A stretch of DNA of 64,000 nt from contig JAABSH010000010.1 in assembly GCA_011390465.1 (NCBI GenBank), forward strand, positions 1-64,000, given 5' to 3'. A program made the translations under genes and the position numbers. Source of the stretch: Desulfobacteraceae bacterium (GTDB taxonomy: Bacteria > Desulfobacterota > Desulfobacteria > Desulfobacterales > Desulfosalsimonadaceae). Below the pieces are notes generated by a model. It made no database searches. It saw only the letters and a list, made by a program, of their open reading frames with translations, and had not been told where the DNA came from. Shown in pieces: positions 8,694 through 17,216 of this stretch (the stretch's first letter is position 1; every line of letters begins with the position of its first letter).

Positions 8694-11600
8694 ATGAGCC
8701 GGAAAAAAAAATTTGCCATTATTTTTGCTACTGTTCTGGTCATCTACGGACTGATCGGCTTTGTCGCCGTCCCCCTGGTACTGGAATCCATTTTACCGGA
8801 TAAAATATCCCAGGCCCTTGACCGGCCGGTGGAGATACAAAATATTCGCCTGAACCCCTTTTCCCTGACCGCTGCGGTGGAAGGACTGGACATCCGGGAA
8901 AAGACGATGGGGCAGCGGTTTGTCGGTTTTGACGAACTCTTTGTCAACCTTCAGTGGGCATCGCTTTTTAAGCTCGGCCTGGTGGCAAAGGAAATCCGCC
9001 TGGAAAAACCAGACATCCGCCTGATCCGGACATCGGAAACCGGGTTTAATTTTTCCGATCTCCTGCCGGAAAAAGACCCAGAGGCCCCGCCGGAACCCCA
9101 GCCCCCTGAATCCGACCCCGCGGATGAAAACAACGCCGGCTTCCGGTTTTCCATTGCCAATATTGCCATTACCGACGGCCGCATCGCGTTTCAGGATCAA
9201 GTGGTGGACACGGCCCATGTCATATCCGCCATCAATCTCAACCTGCCCCTTATTTCCAATTTTGAACACCATATCGACGCTTTTTCAGAACCAATGTTAA
9301 CCACCAGTGTCAACCAGGCCGGCCTGTCCGTGGATGTGGATACCAAACCCTTTCATGACACCCTGGAAACCATAGTGGATCTGTCGCTGTCCGGGCTTTC
9401 CATTCCCTATTATTTTGCCTATGTGCCGGAAAAAAAGGTGGGATTTGAAATCACGGACGGAAGCCTGGACGTAAACGCGCGGATCCTTTTTAAACAGATG
9501 CCGGAAAAATCTGATCTCACGGTTCAGGGGGACATCCGCCTTACGGATCTTCAGATAAAAGACCAGGCAGCGGCCAGGATCCTGATGCTGCCGCAACTGA
9601 GCATGGCAATAGCCCCTTCCCGGCCCCTTGAAGATTCACTGACCCTGGCCTCCGTCACCTTTGAGTCCCCGGAACTGACGGTGGTCCGCGACACCGAAGG
9701 GGTCTTCAACCTGGCCACCCTGGGGCCAGCACCTGATGACAAAGACAATGAAAACGATAAAGCAGACCCAACCAAACCGGCCAAACCGGAAGCAACAGCG
9801 TCTGCCGCTGACAACACCGCGGCGGAAACTTCGCCGTTTATCCTGTCCGTCAACCAGCTCGATCTGAACAATGGCCGAATTTTATACACAGACCACACGG
9901 TAACAACCGACCCGGCCCGTTTCTCTTTAGATGATCTTTCCATCAAGATCTCCGATTTCACCACTGCGCCGGACACCCGGGCCGGGGTTGATATCCAAAC
10001 GCGCATCAATACCAGCGCCCCGGTCACCATCAGTGGTCAGGCCGGGATTACCCCGCTTTTTGTGGACGGGGATTTCAGCATCGCCGACCTGGCCCTGGCC
10101 TGGGGCCAGCCGTATCTGCCGGAAAACATTCACCTGATGCTTTCAGACGGCAAGCTGGCCGCATCCGGGCATGCGGCCGTGGCGCCCGCTGAAAACGGCG
10201 GCATCCAGACCCTTGTTACCGGCAATGCCGCCGTCACAAAAGTTGACACCATGGACAGCGTGAAAAACAAAAAATTTATTGCCTGGGACACCTTTGCCTT
10301 AGACGGCATTGAGGTATCTGTAAATCCCCTTAAGATTCATCTGGATACCATTCTGCTGAAAGATTTTGAAAACCAGCTCATTGTATTTAATGACGGCACC
10401 ACCAATCTGGAAAAAATTTTCCCCACATCTGCTGCGCCTGAAGATGAGCCAGCTTCCCCGGAAGCAAAAAATGCGCCTTCAGAACCCCTTCCGGCTGCCA
10501 CAGCGGACACTGCTCCGGCGGACTCCGTCACGCCCTTTCCCGTGAGCATCGGAGAAGTGGTGCTGGACAATTTTGATTTTCAGTTCTTTGATCATAACAT
10601 TGAGCCCAATTTTTCCACCCGGTTCAATTTGGCCGAACTGCGGGTAACGGGCCTGACGTCCAAAAATTTTGAATCTGCCGACCTTACGGCAAAAGGCAAA
10701 ATCGATGAATACGCGCCGGTCAATATCCAGGGCAAACTCAATCCCCTTGCGGAAACCTTGTTTCTGGACGCCACCTTCAGCCTTTCCGACATGGAACTCA
10801 GCGCCCTGTCGCCGTACACTGGAAAATTTATCGGCCGAACCATTCAAAAAGGAAAACTCAACACTCAACTGTCCTACACCATTGATCAGAAAGTAATCTC
10901 CGCTAAAAATCACCTGCTTCTGGACCAGTTCACCCTGGGCCAAAAAGTTGAGAGTCCGGACGCCCTGAACCTGCCGGTGGGCGTTGCCATTGCGCTGCTC
11001 AAAGACCGCAAGGGCCAGATCAATGTGGACCTTCCCATTGCCGGAAGAACGGATGACCCGGAATTCGGCGTGGTAAAGCCGATTTTAAAAGCCCTGCAAA
11101 ATCTCGTGGTTAAAGCGGCGACATCGCCTTTTGCCCTGGTCGGGTCCATTGTGGGCGGAGGCGAAGAACTCCGGTACATTGAATTTGCCGCCGCGGAAAC
11201 CACCATTTCCCCGGATGCCGCAAAAAAACTGGATGCCATCGGCAAGCTGATGTTTGAGCGGCCGGCCTTGAATCTGGACATTTCCGGATATGTGGACCCG
11301 GAGGCCGACCGCAGTGCATTGAAATCCCTTTTGCTGACCCGAAACATCAAAGCCGCAAGCCTTGAAAAAGACGCGCCCAAAGACCCGGCCATCCTGGACA
11401 GCATGACGCTGGCGCCGGAACAATATCAGGACCTGCTCAAACAGGCGTATGCGGAAGCACGCCTTTCCGATGCGGAAAATAGCGCATCCCTGAAACCGGC
11501 AGATGATCCCAGCCTGAATGTCGAAGAAATGGAAACCCGGCTTCGCGAACAGATTGCCATTTCGGACGCAGCGCTCCGGCTGCTGGCCCTTGAACGGGCA

Positions 11601-11735
11601 AAACAGGTGAAAGGCCATATGCTGGAAAAGCATGATGTTTCCGGCGATCGGCTGTTTCTGACGGAACCTGAAACCCTTGCACCAAAAGAAACTAAGGAAT
11701 TCAAAGCCTCCCGGGTGGAACTGAATGTGCGGTAA
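8694..11735 (+). CDS. DUF748 / AsmA-like envelope protein
   Basis: 1013 aa. One N-terminal membrane helix (about 7-33) is followed by a long periplasmic part of repeated beta-rich AsmA-like units (for example RPVEIQNIRLNPFSLTAAVE at about 44-63). At least three Pro/Glu/Ala-rich linkers occur at about 128-145, 345-380 and 585-615. The C-terminal quarter (VKPILKALQNLV, FALVGSIVGGGEELRYIEF, LDISGYVDPEADR) is typical of DUF748. AsmA-like proteins form long grooves spanning the periplasm and are linked to lipid transport and outer-membrane homeostasis. It has its own promoter and no operon partner. Confidence 0.85.
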   Translation: MSRKKKFAIIFATVLVIYGLIGFVAVPLVLESILPDKISQALDRPVEIQNIRLNPFSLTAAVEGLDIREKTMGQRFVGFDELFVNLQWASLFKLGLVAKEIRLEKPDIRLIRTSETGFNFSDLLPEKDPEAPPEPQPPESDPADENNAGFRFSIANIAITDGRIAFQDQVVDTAHVISAINLNLPLISNFEHHIDAFSEPMLTTSVNQAGLSVDVDTKPFHDTLETIVDLSLSGLSIPYYFAYVPEKKVGFEITDGSLDVNARILFKQMPEKSDLTVQGDIRLTDLQIKDQAAARILMLPQLSMAIAPSRPLEDSLTLASVTFESPELTVVRDTEGVFNLATLGPAPDDKDNENDKADPTKPAKPEATASAADNTAAETSPFILSVNQLDLNNGRILYTDHTVTTDPARFSLDDLSIKISDFTTAPDTRAGVDIQTRINTSAPVTISGQAGITPLFVDGDFSIADLALAWGQPYLPENIHLMLSDGKLAASGHAAVAPAENGGIQTLVTGNAAVTKVDTMDSVKNKKFIAWDTFALDGIEVSVNPLKIHLDTILLKDFENQLIVFNDGTTNLEKIFPTSAAPEDEPASPEAKNAPSEPLPAATADTAPADSVTPFPVSIGEVVLDNFDFQFFDHNIEPNFSTRFNLAELRVTGLTSKNFESADLTAKGKIDEYAPVNIQGKLNPLAETLFLDATFSLSDMELSALSPYTGKFIGRTIQKGKLNTQLSYTIDQKVISAKNHLLLDQFTLGQKVESPDALNLPVGVAIALLKDRKGQINVDLPIAGRTDDPEFGVVKPILKALQNLVVKAATSPFALVGSIVGGGEELRYIEFAAAETTISPDAAKKLDAIGKLMFERPALNLDISGYVDPEADRSALKSLLLTRNIKAASLEKDAPKDPAILDSMTLAPEQYQDLLKQAYAEARLSDAENSASLKPADDPSLNVEEMETRLREQIAISDAALRLLALERAKQVKGHMLEKHDVSGDRLFLTEPETLAPKETKEFKASRVELNVR

Positions 11736-11829
11736 AAAGGGAAAGCAGCTTTGAGCTTTGAGCCATATTTTTTCTATCACCTGAACACTGACATCAGAGA
11801 GCCTTTACATTAAAGCAAGGAGACCTTCC

Positions 11830-11961
11830 ATGGAACTCAATCATCCGGAATTAACCGGACAAGCCCTTGAAATTTTGCGAAGCCCCGCGACCTTTGAATG
11901 GTATTTCATCCCGCTTCTGGCATTTGTGGTCTATATTTATTTTGACGAGAAGACATCTTAA
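11830..11961 (+). pseudogene. 43-aa remnant of a small membrane protein (N-terminal part)
   Basis: ATG 11830 follows an AAGGAGACC site and runs 43 codons to TAA. It contains one hydrophobic segment (EWYFIPLLAFVVYIYF) and then stops. It looks like the first part of a longer multi-span membrane protein, cut after the first helix. The ribosome-binding site means it could still be translated as a small membrane peptide. Recognition as a remnant is an inference, supported by two further remnants immediately downstream. Confidence 0.4.
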
Positions 11962-12161
11962 AAGCATAGATCAATTGCCTTTTTACACCGCACGCCCCGG
12001 ATTCCCATTCAACCGCATGAACTTCCCGCTTTCAATCAAAGGCGGCCTCAAGCAGGATTGATTCCCACCACGCAATCTTTCATTTCCCGTCGCGTCCTTC
12101 TTTCTGCTTTTGATAAATTTACCACTTACTGGTAAAAAATTACCCAGTTCAGGCGACTATA

Positions 12162-12554
12162 ATGGACACCGGCCTTGCCTGCCGGCTCCTGGGAATGGAT
12201 GCGAGCAGGCTCAAGACGGAAGGTGAAATCGCAGGACGCCTGTTTGAAAATTATCTGGTTCTGGAATTGTTCAAACTTTCCTCCTGGGCGGCTGATCTCG
12301 TGAGGCTCCATCATTTTCGGTCACAGGCAGGACAGGAAGTGGATGTGGTCATAGAAGATCGACACGGCAACGTTGTGGGCGTCGAGATCAAGCGATCCGC
12401 CACGGTATCCCCCCGGGATTTCACGGGTCTGAAGGTCTTGCGGGACCATCTCGGGAAAAAATTGGTAAGGGGTGTTCTCATTTACACCGGCAACGACATT
12501 CTGCCGTTTGCACAAAACCTTCACGCCCTGCCGATCCGGCATATTCTATCATAG
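12162..12554 (+). pseudogene. C-terminal remnant of an ATPase with DUF4143
   Basis: 130 codons matching only the end of AAA-type ATPases with a C-terminal DUF4143 nuclease-like domain: DTGLACRLLGM, GRLFENYLVLELFK, RSQAGQEVDVVIEDRHGNVV, VGVEIKRSATV. The usual preceding 250 or more residues with Walker A/B are absent; the sequence upstream of the ATG does not continue the family. It is therefore a 5'-truncated remnant. The E-VD-VI and VEIKRS elements resemble a PD-(D/E)XK-like core. Confidence 0.75.
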
Positions 12555-12737
12555 ATGATATTTTAACCCCGCCTCTCCCGAACGCCCGTTCAACCGCAAG
12601 AACGTTCCGTTTTCAATCACATACACATCCGGCATGCGCGCACCGTTGAAGCCAAAGGGTTCGGTGTACGGCGAGTAATCCAGGGTATAGGCCCCGGTAT
12701 TGAAAAACAGGATGCGGTCCCGATCGAACACCCAAAA
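12549..12737 (-). pseudogene. C-terminal remnant of a PLP-dependent (DapDC/ODC-type) decarboxylase
   Basis: About 60 codons (from GTG 12731 or slightly upstream): DRDRILFFNTGAYTLDYS, FNGARMPDVYVIENG. This is the substrate-binding C-terminal barrel of the alanine-racemase-fold decarboxylases (diaminopimelate, ornithine or carboxynorspermidine decarboxylase), where the GAYT and FNG motifs are conserved. Everything N-terminal, including the PLP lysine, is missing; 5 bp upstream lies the end of a histidine kinase gene. It overlaps the tail of the DUF4143 remnant on the other strand. Confidence 0.7.
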
Positions 12738-12741
12738 AGCG

Positions 12742-14628
12742 TTATTCTGAAATCAGCGGCACAGCCACGCTGACCCGGGTGCCCTTTCCGGGGGTTGAGC
12801 AGATGCGAAAATTGCCTCCCAGATTTTCAACCCGTTCCCGGATGTCAAAAAGGCCGAAGCCCGGCCCTGTATAGTGGTTTTCCGCAAACGAAGATGTGTC
12901 AAACCCCACCCCGTCGTCTGAAATTTCCATGAAAAGATCATCTGCTGTTTTTTCAAGGAATATGGATACGCACTCTGCCCGGGCATGTTTGACAATATTC
13001 TGAAGAATTTCTCTGACCACCCGATAAAGGCTGTGCTTGATCTCATTATTGCAATCTTCGGATTCTCCTTCAAAATCCACGGTGATTTTCAGCCCGTGCC
13101 GGGATTCCAATACCCCGGCCATAGATTTCAGGGCTTCGGGAAATCCAAGAGTATATAAGACCGGCGGACTGAGTTCATGGGTGATTCCCCTGATTTCCCG
13201 GATGGATTGAACGATCTGCGCATTTACAGCTTCCAGATGCTGCTTTTCAGATGAAGTGGAGAGGTTTTTTTTCATGGCCGCCAGCATGAGCTGGGCCGCG
13301 AACAATTCCTGGCTCACTCCCTCATGAAGTCTGGATGCCAGATTTCTGCGCTCACGCGCTTCGGTTCTGGCCAGTTTCATGCCAAGGGCCCTGAGCCGGT
13401 CCTGGTGCTCCATCAGCCGCATCTCCGCCGTCTTGATGGCGGTTATGTCAATCACAATGATATCGGCTTTTTGGGGACGATCCGCCCCTTCAACGACATT
13501 CACCGTCAAAACAGCCCATTTTTTTTCGCCGGATTTGGTAAAAAACGCGTAAACCGAATCATTTGAAACCAGCTTGCCCGCCATTCGCAGTTTCATGCGG
13601 TCCAGAAACAGTTTCCGGCTGTCTGGCGTCATCAGATCCTCTGGCGCCATGGCGGTGATTTCCGATTCAGAATACCCGCAGATATCCAAAAAAGCCTTAT
13701 TCACGCTGAAAATACGGTGGGTCTTATAATCAAACTCCACAATGCCGGCTTTTGCATGCTCCACCAGGCGGCGATACCGGATTTCACTTTGTCTGAGAAC
13801 TTTTTCAGCCGCATCCCGTTCTTTCAGCAGGCTGTCAATTTCAGACTTGATGTAGCTGACGGCCATGGCCGCCTGTTTCATCAAAGGATCGGAAAACATT
13901 TTTCCGTCCGGATCCTTGACGCCCTCTGTATGCCAGTCAATGGAGGCAATGTATTCAAGCAATGCGCTGGTATTTTGACGCCGGATTTTAAGAGAAGAAA
14001 AAAGAGCAGAGGAATGGCTGAAAATTTGAACGTGTTTTGCCAATCGCTGATACAGCAATAGTGGGTTTTTTTGTATTTTCCTGAAAACGGTAAAAATACC
14101 GGTGGCGGCGTCGGGCTGAGATTTTTTTTCCGGCCGGCTGTCCAGCACAAACTGTCTGGCGATTGCAATGGCCTGCCCGTATGAGGTTGCCGTGGCCAGA
14201 TATTTTTCCCCCGCATGCAGCCGTTTGCCAATATTTGCGCTGATCCGGAACAGCAGAGAAAGGTTATAAAATACCCCGCCTGTGATAACCGGACTGTTTT
14301 TGTGGTAAAGCACATACAGCCGCCGGGCTTCCGCATCCGTCCCGGCGATATCCCCATAATCTTCTATCATAAACACGGTGTTTTCCGCATCAAAATATTT
14401 CGACACATAGGCATCTATAAACGCCAGACTTTCAGCCATTTCATAGGATCGCGCGTAGCCGGAGCCCTTTATCAGCAGAAACCGGTCCCCGAGTTTTGCA
14501 ATTTCAACAAAATAATTGGATCCCGGGTGCTGGCTGACAAACATTTCCAGGTGCGATACCGCAAGACCGGAATACGGGCATCGGGAAGCCGTGCGGAACC
14601 AGGGAGGATTTTTAGTGGTATTTACCAT
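12742..14628 (-). CDS. PAS-containing NarX/DegS-type sensor histidine kinase
   Basis: About 628 aa from ATG 14628 (a TTG six codons earlier is possible). The N-terminal 250 residues are a soluble, unassigned sensory region. A PAS domain follows (about 285-400, with KAGIVEFDYKTHRIFSVNKA), then a HisKA_3 helix with the phosphoacceptor His in RRNLASRLHEGVSQELFAAQ, and a HATPase_c domain (VVREILQNIVKHARA, ISDDGVGFD, GPGFGLFDIRERVENLGG). This type phosphorylates LuxR/NarL-type regulators; none lies nearby, so its partner is elsewhere. No membrane segment is visible, so the signal is probably intracellular. Confidence 0.85.
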   Translation of the reverse strand: MVNTTKNPPWFRTASRCPYSGLAVSHLEMFVSQHPGSNYFVEIAKLGDRFLLIKGSGYARSYEMAESLAFIDAYVSKYFDAENTVFMIEDYGDIAGTDAEARRLYVLYHKNSPVITGGVFYNLSLLFRISANIGKRLHAGEKYLATATSYGQAIAIARQFVLDSRPEKKSQPDAATGIFTVFRKIQKNPLLLYQRLAKHVQIFSHSSALFSSLKIRRQNTSALLEYIASIDWHTEGVKDPDGKMFSDPLMKQAAMAVSYIKSEIDSLLKERDAAEKVLRQSEIRYRRLVEHAKAGIVEFDYKTHRIFSVNKAFLDICGYSESEITAMAPEDLMTPDSRKLFLDRMKLRMAGKLVSNDSVYAFFTKSGEKKWAVLTVNVVEGADRPQKADIIVIDITAIKTAEMRLMEHQDRLRALGMKLARTEARERRNLASRLHEGVSQELFAAQLMLAAMKKNLSTSSEKQHLEAVNAQIVQSIREIRGITHELSPPVLYTLGFPEALKSMAGVLESRHGLKITVDFEGESEDCNNEIKHSLYRVVREILQNIVKHARAECVSIFLEKTADDLFMEISDDGVGFDTSSFAENHYTGPGFGLFDIRERVENLGGNFRICSTPGKGTRVSVAVPLISE

Positions 14629-14789
14629 AGGGAAGCAGCCACCCAAACATAACTTTTTTGCTTAAATTCAACTATCGAAATCGGGATCGGGATAAAAACA
14701 CCAAAGGTTGAGAAAGGCAGGTAACCAGAATACTTTTTATACTTATATCTCCCGCAAATGCTGAGGCGCCGCGCGAGACATAAAAGCAT

Positions 14790-15788
14790 TTATTTGAAAG
14801 CATCCAGCCCCTTTTTCAACGATTCTTCCGCCTCTTTGACCATGCGATCAATCAGTTCCGCCACCGTGGGAATATCCGATATCCGCCCTACGGACTGGCC
14901 GATGGTCAGCATGGCTTCTTCCGCGTTGCCTTCTTTCCAGACCTGTTTTGCCCGTTCACCGGAAATAAGCGGCAGCAGTTCGCCCAGGTCCCCGCCGTCA
15001 GCTTCCACTTTTGCCACTTTTGCCATGATTTCATTTTTAAGGGCCCGCACCTGAAGCCCGAACCCGGCCAGCAGGGTCTGAAGCTGCAATGAGGTGTCGG
15101 CTTCGGTTTTTTCCATCAACACCTTGTAGATATTGGGGTGAATGCCGGACTCTTTTGTGGCCAGAAACCGGGTGGCCATCATGATTCCGTCCGCGCCCAG
15201 GGCCAGGGCCGCGGCCATGCTCTTGCCGTCCGCCATGCCGCCGGCGGCCAGCACCGGAATGGACACGGATTCCCGCACTTTGGGCACCAGCACCAGGGTG
15301 GAGACATTGTCTTTGTGGGGAAATCCGCCTTCTTCAAATCCGGCGATGGTGACCGCATCATAGCCTACTTTTTCCGCATGCACGGCATGTTTGACCGTGC
15401 CCACCTTGTGCAGCACTTTGACGCCGGCGGCTTTGGCCATGGGAATAAATTCTTTGCCCAAAAATGTATCCACGGGCGCTCCCGCAACTTCAATGGCGGT
15501 CACCTTTTTTTCGCAGCAGACCCGGAAAAAATCCTGAAGCAGTTCCACGGGCAGGCGGATGGACGGCATGGTGGTGATGTTGACAATAAACGGCTTGTCC
15601 GTGAGGTCCCGGGTGGCGTCAATGGCAGCCCTTAATTCATCGGCGGAATTGTAATTCCCCGAGGTCAGGTTGCCCATGGCCCCGGTATTGCTGATGGCAG
15701 CCGCCAGTTCCGGTTTGGCGATCCACAGCATACCGCCGCACTGAATGGGATACTGAATGCCGAAAAGTTCGGTAATGCGTGTTTTCAT
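14790..15788 (-). CDS. Nitronate monooxygenase / 2-nitropropane dioxygenase-like FMN protein
   Basis: 332 aa TIM-barrel flavoprotein. Typical NMO family blocks: YPIQCGGMLWIAKPELAAAI with GAMGNLTSG at the N-terminus, VLHKVGTVKHA mid-protein, and the FMN-phosphate segment PVLAAGGMADGKSMAAALAL with GADGIMMATRFLAT. The active-site loop, usually GxEAGGHxG, here reads AGFEEGGFPHKDN, so the usual catalytic His position is not conserved. The substrate may therefore differ from nitronates; related proteins act as enoyl reductases. The gene is monocistronic as far as visible, with a repeat-rich 5' region. Confidence 0.75.
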   Translation of the reverse strand: MKTRITELFGIQYPIQCGGMLWIAKPELAAAISNTGAMGNLTSGNYNSADELRAAIDATRDLTDKPFIVNITTMPSIRLPVELLQDFFRVCCEKKVTAIEVAGAPVDTFLGKEFIPMAKAAGVKVLHKVGTVKHAVHAEKVGYDAVTIAGFEEGGFPHKDNVSTLVLVPKVRESVSIPVLAAGGMADGKSMAAALALGADGIMMATRFLATKESGIHPNIYKVLMEKTEADTSLQLQTLLAGFGLQVRALKNEIMAKVAKVEADGGDLGELLPLISGERAKQVWKEGNAEEAMLTIGQSVGRISDIPTVAELIDRMVKEAEESLKKGLDAFK

Positions 15789-15917
15789 CTGATCTCCTGA
15801 TTTCTTCTAAAGATAAAATGATTCTGAAAAATTAATTTACAGACTGTCAAGAAAGCAGTCAGCCTGATCAACCCCAATCGGCCAAAAATATTTGGTTATC
15901 CGGTTCGATCAAGTTCT

Positions 15918-16000
15918 GTCATTGCCAGGGAGGTACGACCGAAGCAATCCCCTGAAAAAAGGGAGATTACTTCGTCGTTCGTTCCTCACTTCTCGTAATG
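15918..16000. repeat. Degenerate REP-like palindrome (family D)
   Basis: The arms CATTGCCAGGGAGG...GAAGCAATCCCC and GGGAGATTACTTCGTCG...CTCGTAATG are imperfect inverse complements around a short A-rich loop. It resembles the palindromes built on CATTGCGAGGAGCG / GAAGCAATCTC that are dispersed in many bacterial genomes. Confidence 0.65.
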
Positions 16001-16074
16001 CCTGCTGGGTTCATGCAGATTACAGCATCAACCTGAGTCAAATGGATAACCCGATAAAAATATTCCTACAATCC

Positions 16075-16090
16075 TGGCACACTAAATGCA
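16075..16090 (+). promoter_or_regulatory. Candidate sigma-54 (-24/-12) promoter
   Basis: TGGCAC, 5 bp, ATGCA: the GG and GC dinucleotides are 10 bp apart as required, and one base differs from the TTGC consensus. It lies about 65 bp upstream of ATG 16156. Prediction only. Confidence 0.35.
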
Positions 16091-16155
16091 ATTTTAAAAT
16101 TCGGAACTTTTTAAATTCAGCAATTGATTTATCTCCCGAAAAAAGGAGGGCCCAT

Positions 16156-16923
16156 ATGATTGACAAAGCATCCTATGAAGTTGATTTTGAATTTTTCTCA
16201 AGCCGGTTTATTGACGGCATCCTGTGGGTTTATTTCAAAAAAAACCTTTTTCTCCAGGCCACCAATCTCATCAACCGGGATGCGCTGTTGTCCTTTCTGA
16301 CCCGGGTCTCAGCCTGCAAATACATCAAAGTAATGGTTTTCCGGTCGTTTCTGGAAGAATCCGGATACAATGAGTATATCAGCTTTTTTGAAAACATCAA
16401 AGCACGGCACAACAATATGGATCTGCACCGGCTGTATAATTTTTATGCCGCTCTGGTGGTAAAACTGACGGAAATGAATAAAATCGTTATTCACGCCACT
16501 TCCGGAAACGTGATTCCCCTGTTTTTAAACACCAGCCTGGCATGCGACTATCGGGTGGCCGCGGATAATACGGTCTTCCGAAACGCCTACCTGGATATCG
16601 GGGTGCTGCCCATTGGCGGCGGGCCGTACTTTCTTTCCCGCATGCTGGGGGAAGGCCGGGCCATGGAACTGCTGGCCCTGAAACCCGCGTTTTCCGCCAA
16701 ACAGGGGTTTGAATACGGTATTCTTGACAGGGTAATCCCCATAGACGATCTGGAGGCTGAAACCATTGCCATTGCCTGTCAGTTTGGCAATGCCGCCGCT
16801 TCCACCCTGAGCGGGCTGAAACGGCTGGTGCGGTTTTCCAGCCGGGACCTTCATCAATACCTGGAGTTTGAAGACCAGGAATTTTTTAAGATTATCCACC
16901 ACCCGGCCTTCCGGTATGCATAA
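16156..16923 (+). CDS. Divergent enoyl-CoA hydratase/isomerase (crotonase) family protein
   Basis: 255 aa from ATG 16156, which follows GGAGGG by 7 bp; an in-frame opening to 15892 is not used. The crotonase fold is recognisable from NTSLACDYRVAADNTVFRNA and YLDIGVLPIGGGPYFLSRML followed by GEGRAMELLAL and a C-terminal helical segment. The first oxyanion-hole loop, normally G-x-x-x-G-G-G, reads SGNVIPLFLN, and the usual catalytic Glu positions are not evident. It may bind CoA thioesters without the usual hydratase chemistry. It is a single gene, probably under the sigma-54-like promoter upstream. Confidence 0.7.
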   Translation: MIDKASYEVDFEFFSSRFIDGILWVYFKKNLFLQATNLINRDALLSFLTRVSACKYIKVMVFRSFLEESGYNEYISFFENIKARHNNMDLHRLYNFYAALVVKLTEMNKIVIHATSGNVIPLFLNTSLACDYRVAADNTVFRNAYLDIGVLPIGGGPYFLSRMLGEGRAMELLALKPAFSAKQGFEYGILDRVIPIDDLEAETIAIACQFGNAAASTLSGLKRLVRFSSRDLHQYLEFEDQEFFKIIHHPAFRYA

Positions 16924-16959
16924 CCTGCCGGCCAGTGATAATCGCGAGACAAAAAAAAT

Positions 16960-17043
16960 GGCCCGCCGGCCATGGAAAGTGGAGGGCAGAAACACCATCT
17001 TTCGGGGGAGAAAAAAGACAGCTGCTTTCCAGGCCGGCGGGCC
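16960..17043. repeat. Long perfect-arm hairpin after the crotonase gene
   Basis: GGCCCGCCGGCC (16960-16971) and GGCCGGCGGGCC (17032-17043) are perfect 12-bp inverted repeats; GGAAAG (16974-16979) and CTTTCC (17025-17030) extend the stem. The loop is about 45 nt. There is no T-tract, so it is not a simple intrinsic terminator; it could protect or end the mRNA. Confidence 0.6.
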
Positions 17044-17069
17044 AAATCCTTGTTTCAGATTATCAGAGC

Positions 17070-17204
17070 CGTAAAAAGTCGGATTTCGACGGCAAAGAAA
17101 AAAGCTCCAAATTCGAGGCGCGCAAATCCCGAGCAATGAGGCGTACTTGGCGTACGCTGAAGCAGCGAGGGATGCAGCGCAACAAAGAATTTGGACTTTT
17201 TACG
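17070..17204. repeat. MITE-like dispersed repeat family A, copy A2
   Basis: 135 bp with 11-bp perfect terminal inverted repeats CGTAAAAAGTC (17070-17080) and GACTTTTTACG (17194-17204). Its reverse complement aligns along its whole length with 4277-4414. It ends 12 bp from the HtrA stop codon. Confidence 0.8.
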
Positions 17205-17216
17205 AAGCCGTCAATT

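Larger units (their letters stand above)
15789..16155. other. Gene-free stretch with a palindromic repeat and a sigma-54-like promoter
   Basis: 367 bases between divergent genes. It contains the REP-like element 15918-16000 and the -24/-12 motif at 16075-16090. An open frame from 15892 that would extend the crotonase gene runs through the repeat and is rejected as an N-terminal extension. Confidence 0.5.

Noticed and set aside
15892-16155. N-terminal extension of the crotonase gene
   Set aside because: It runs through the REP-like palindrome and the predicted promoter, while ATG 16156 has a strong GGAGGG site.
16960-17060. Riboswitch
   Set aside because: The hairpin lies downstream of its gene and no known aptamer core was recognised.
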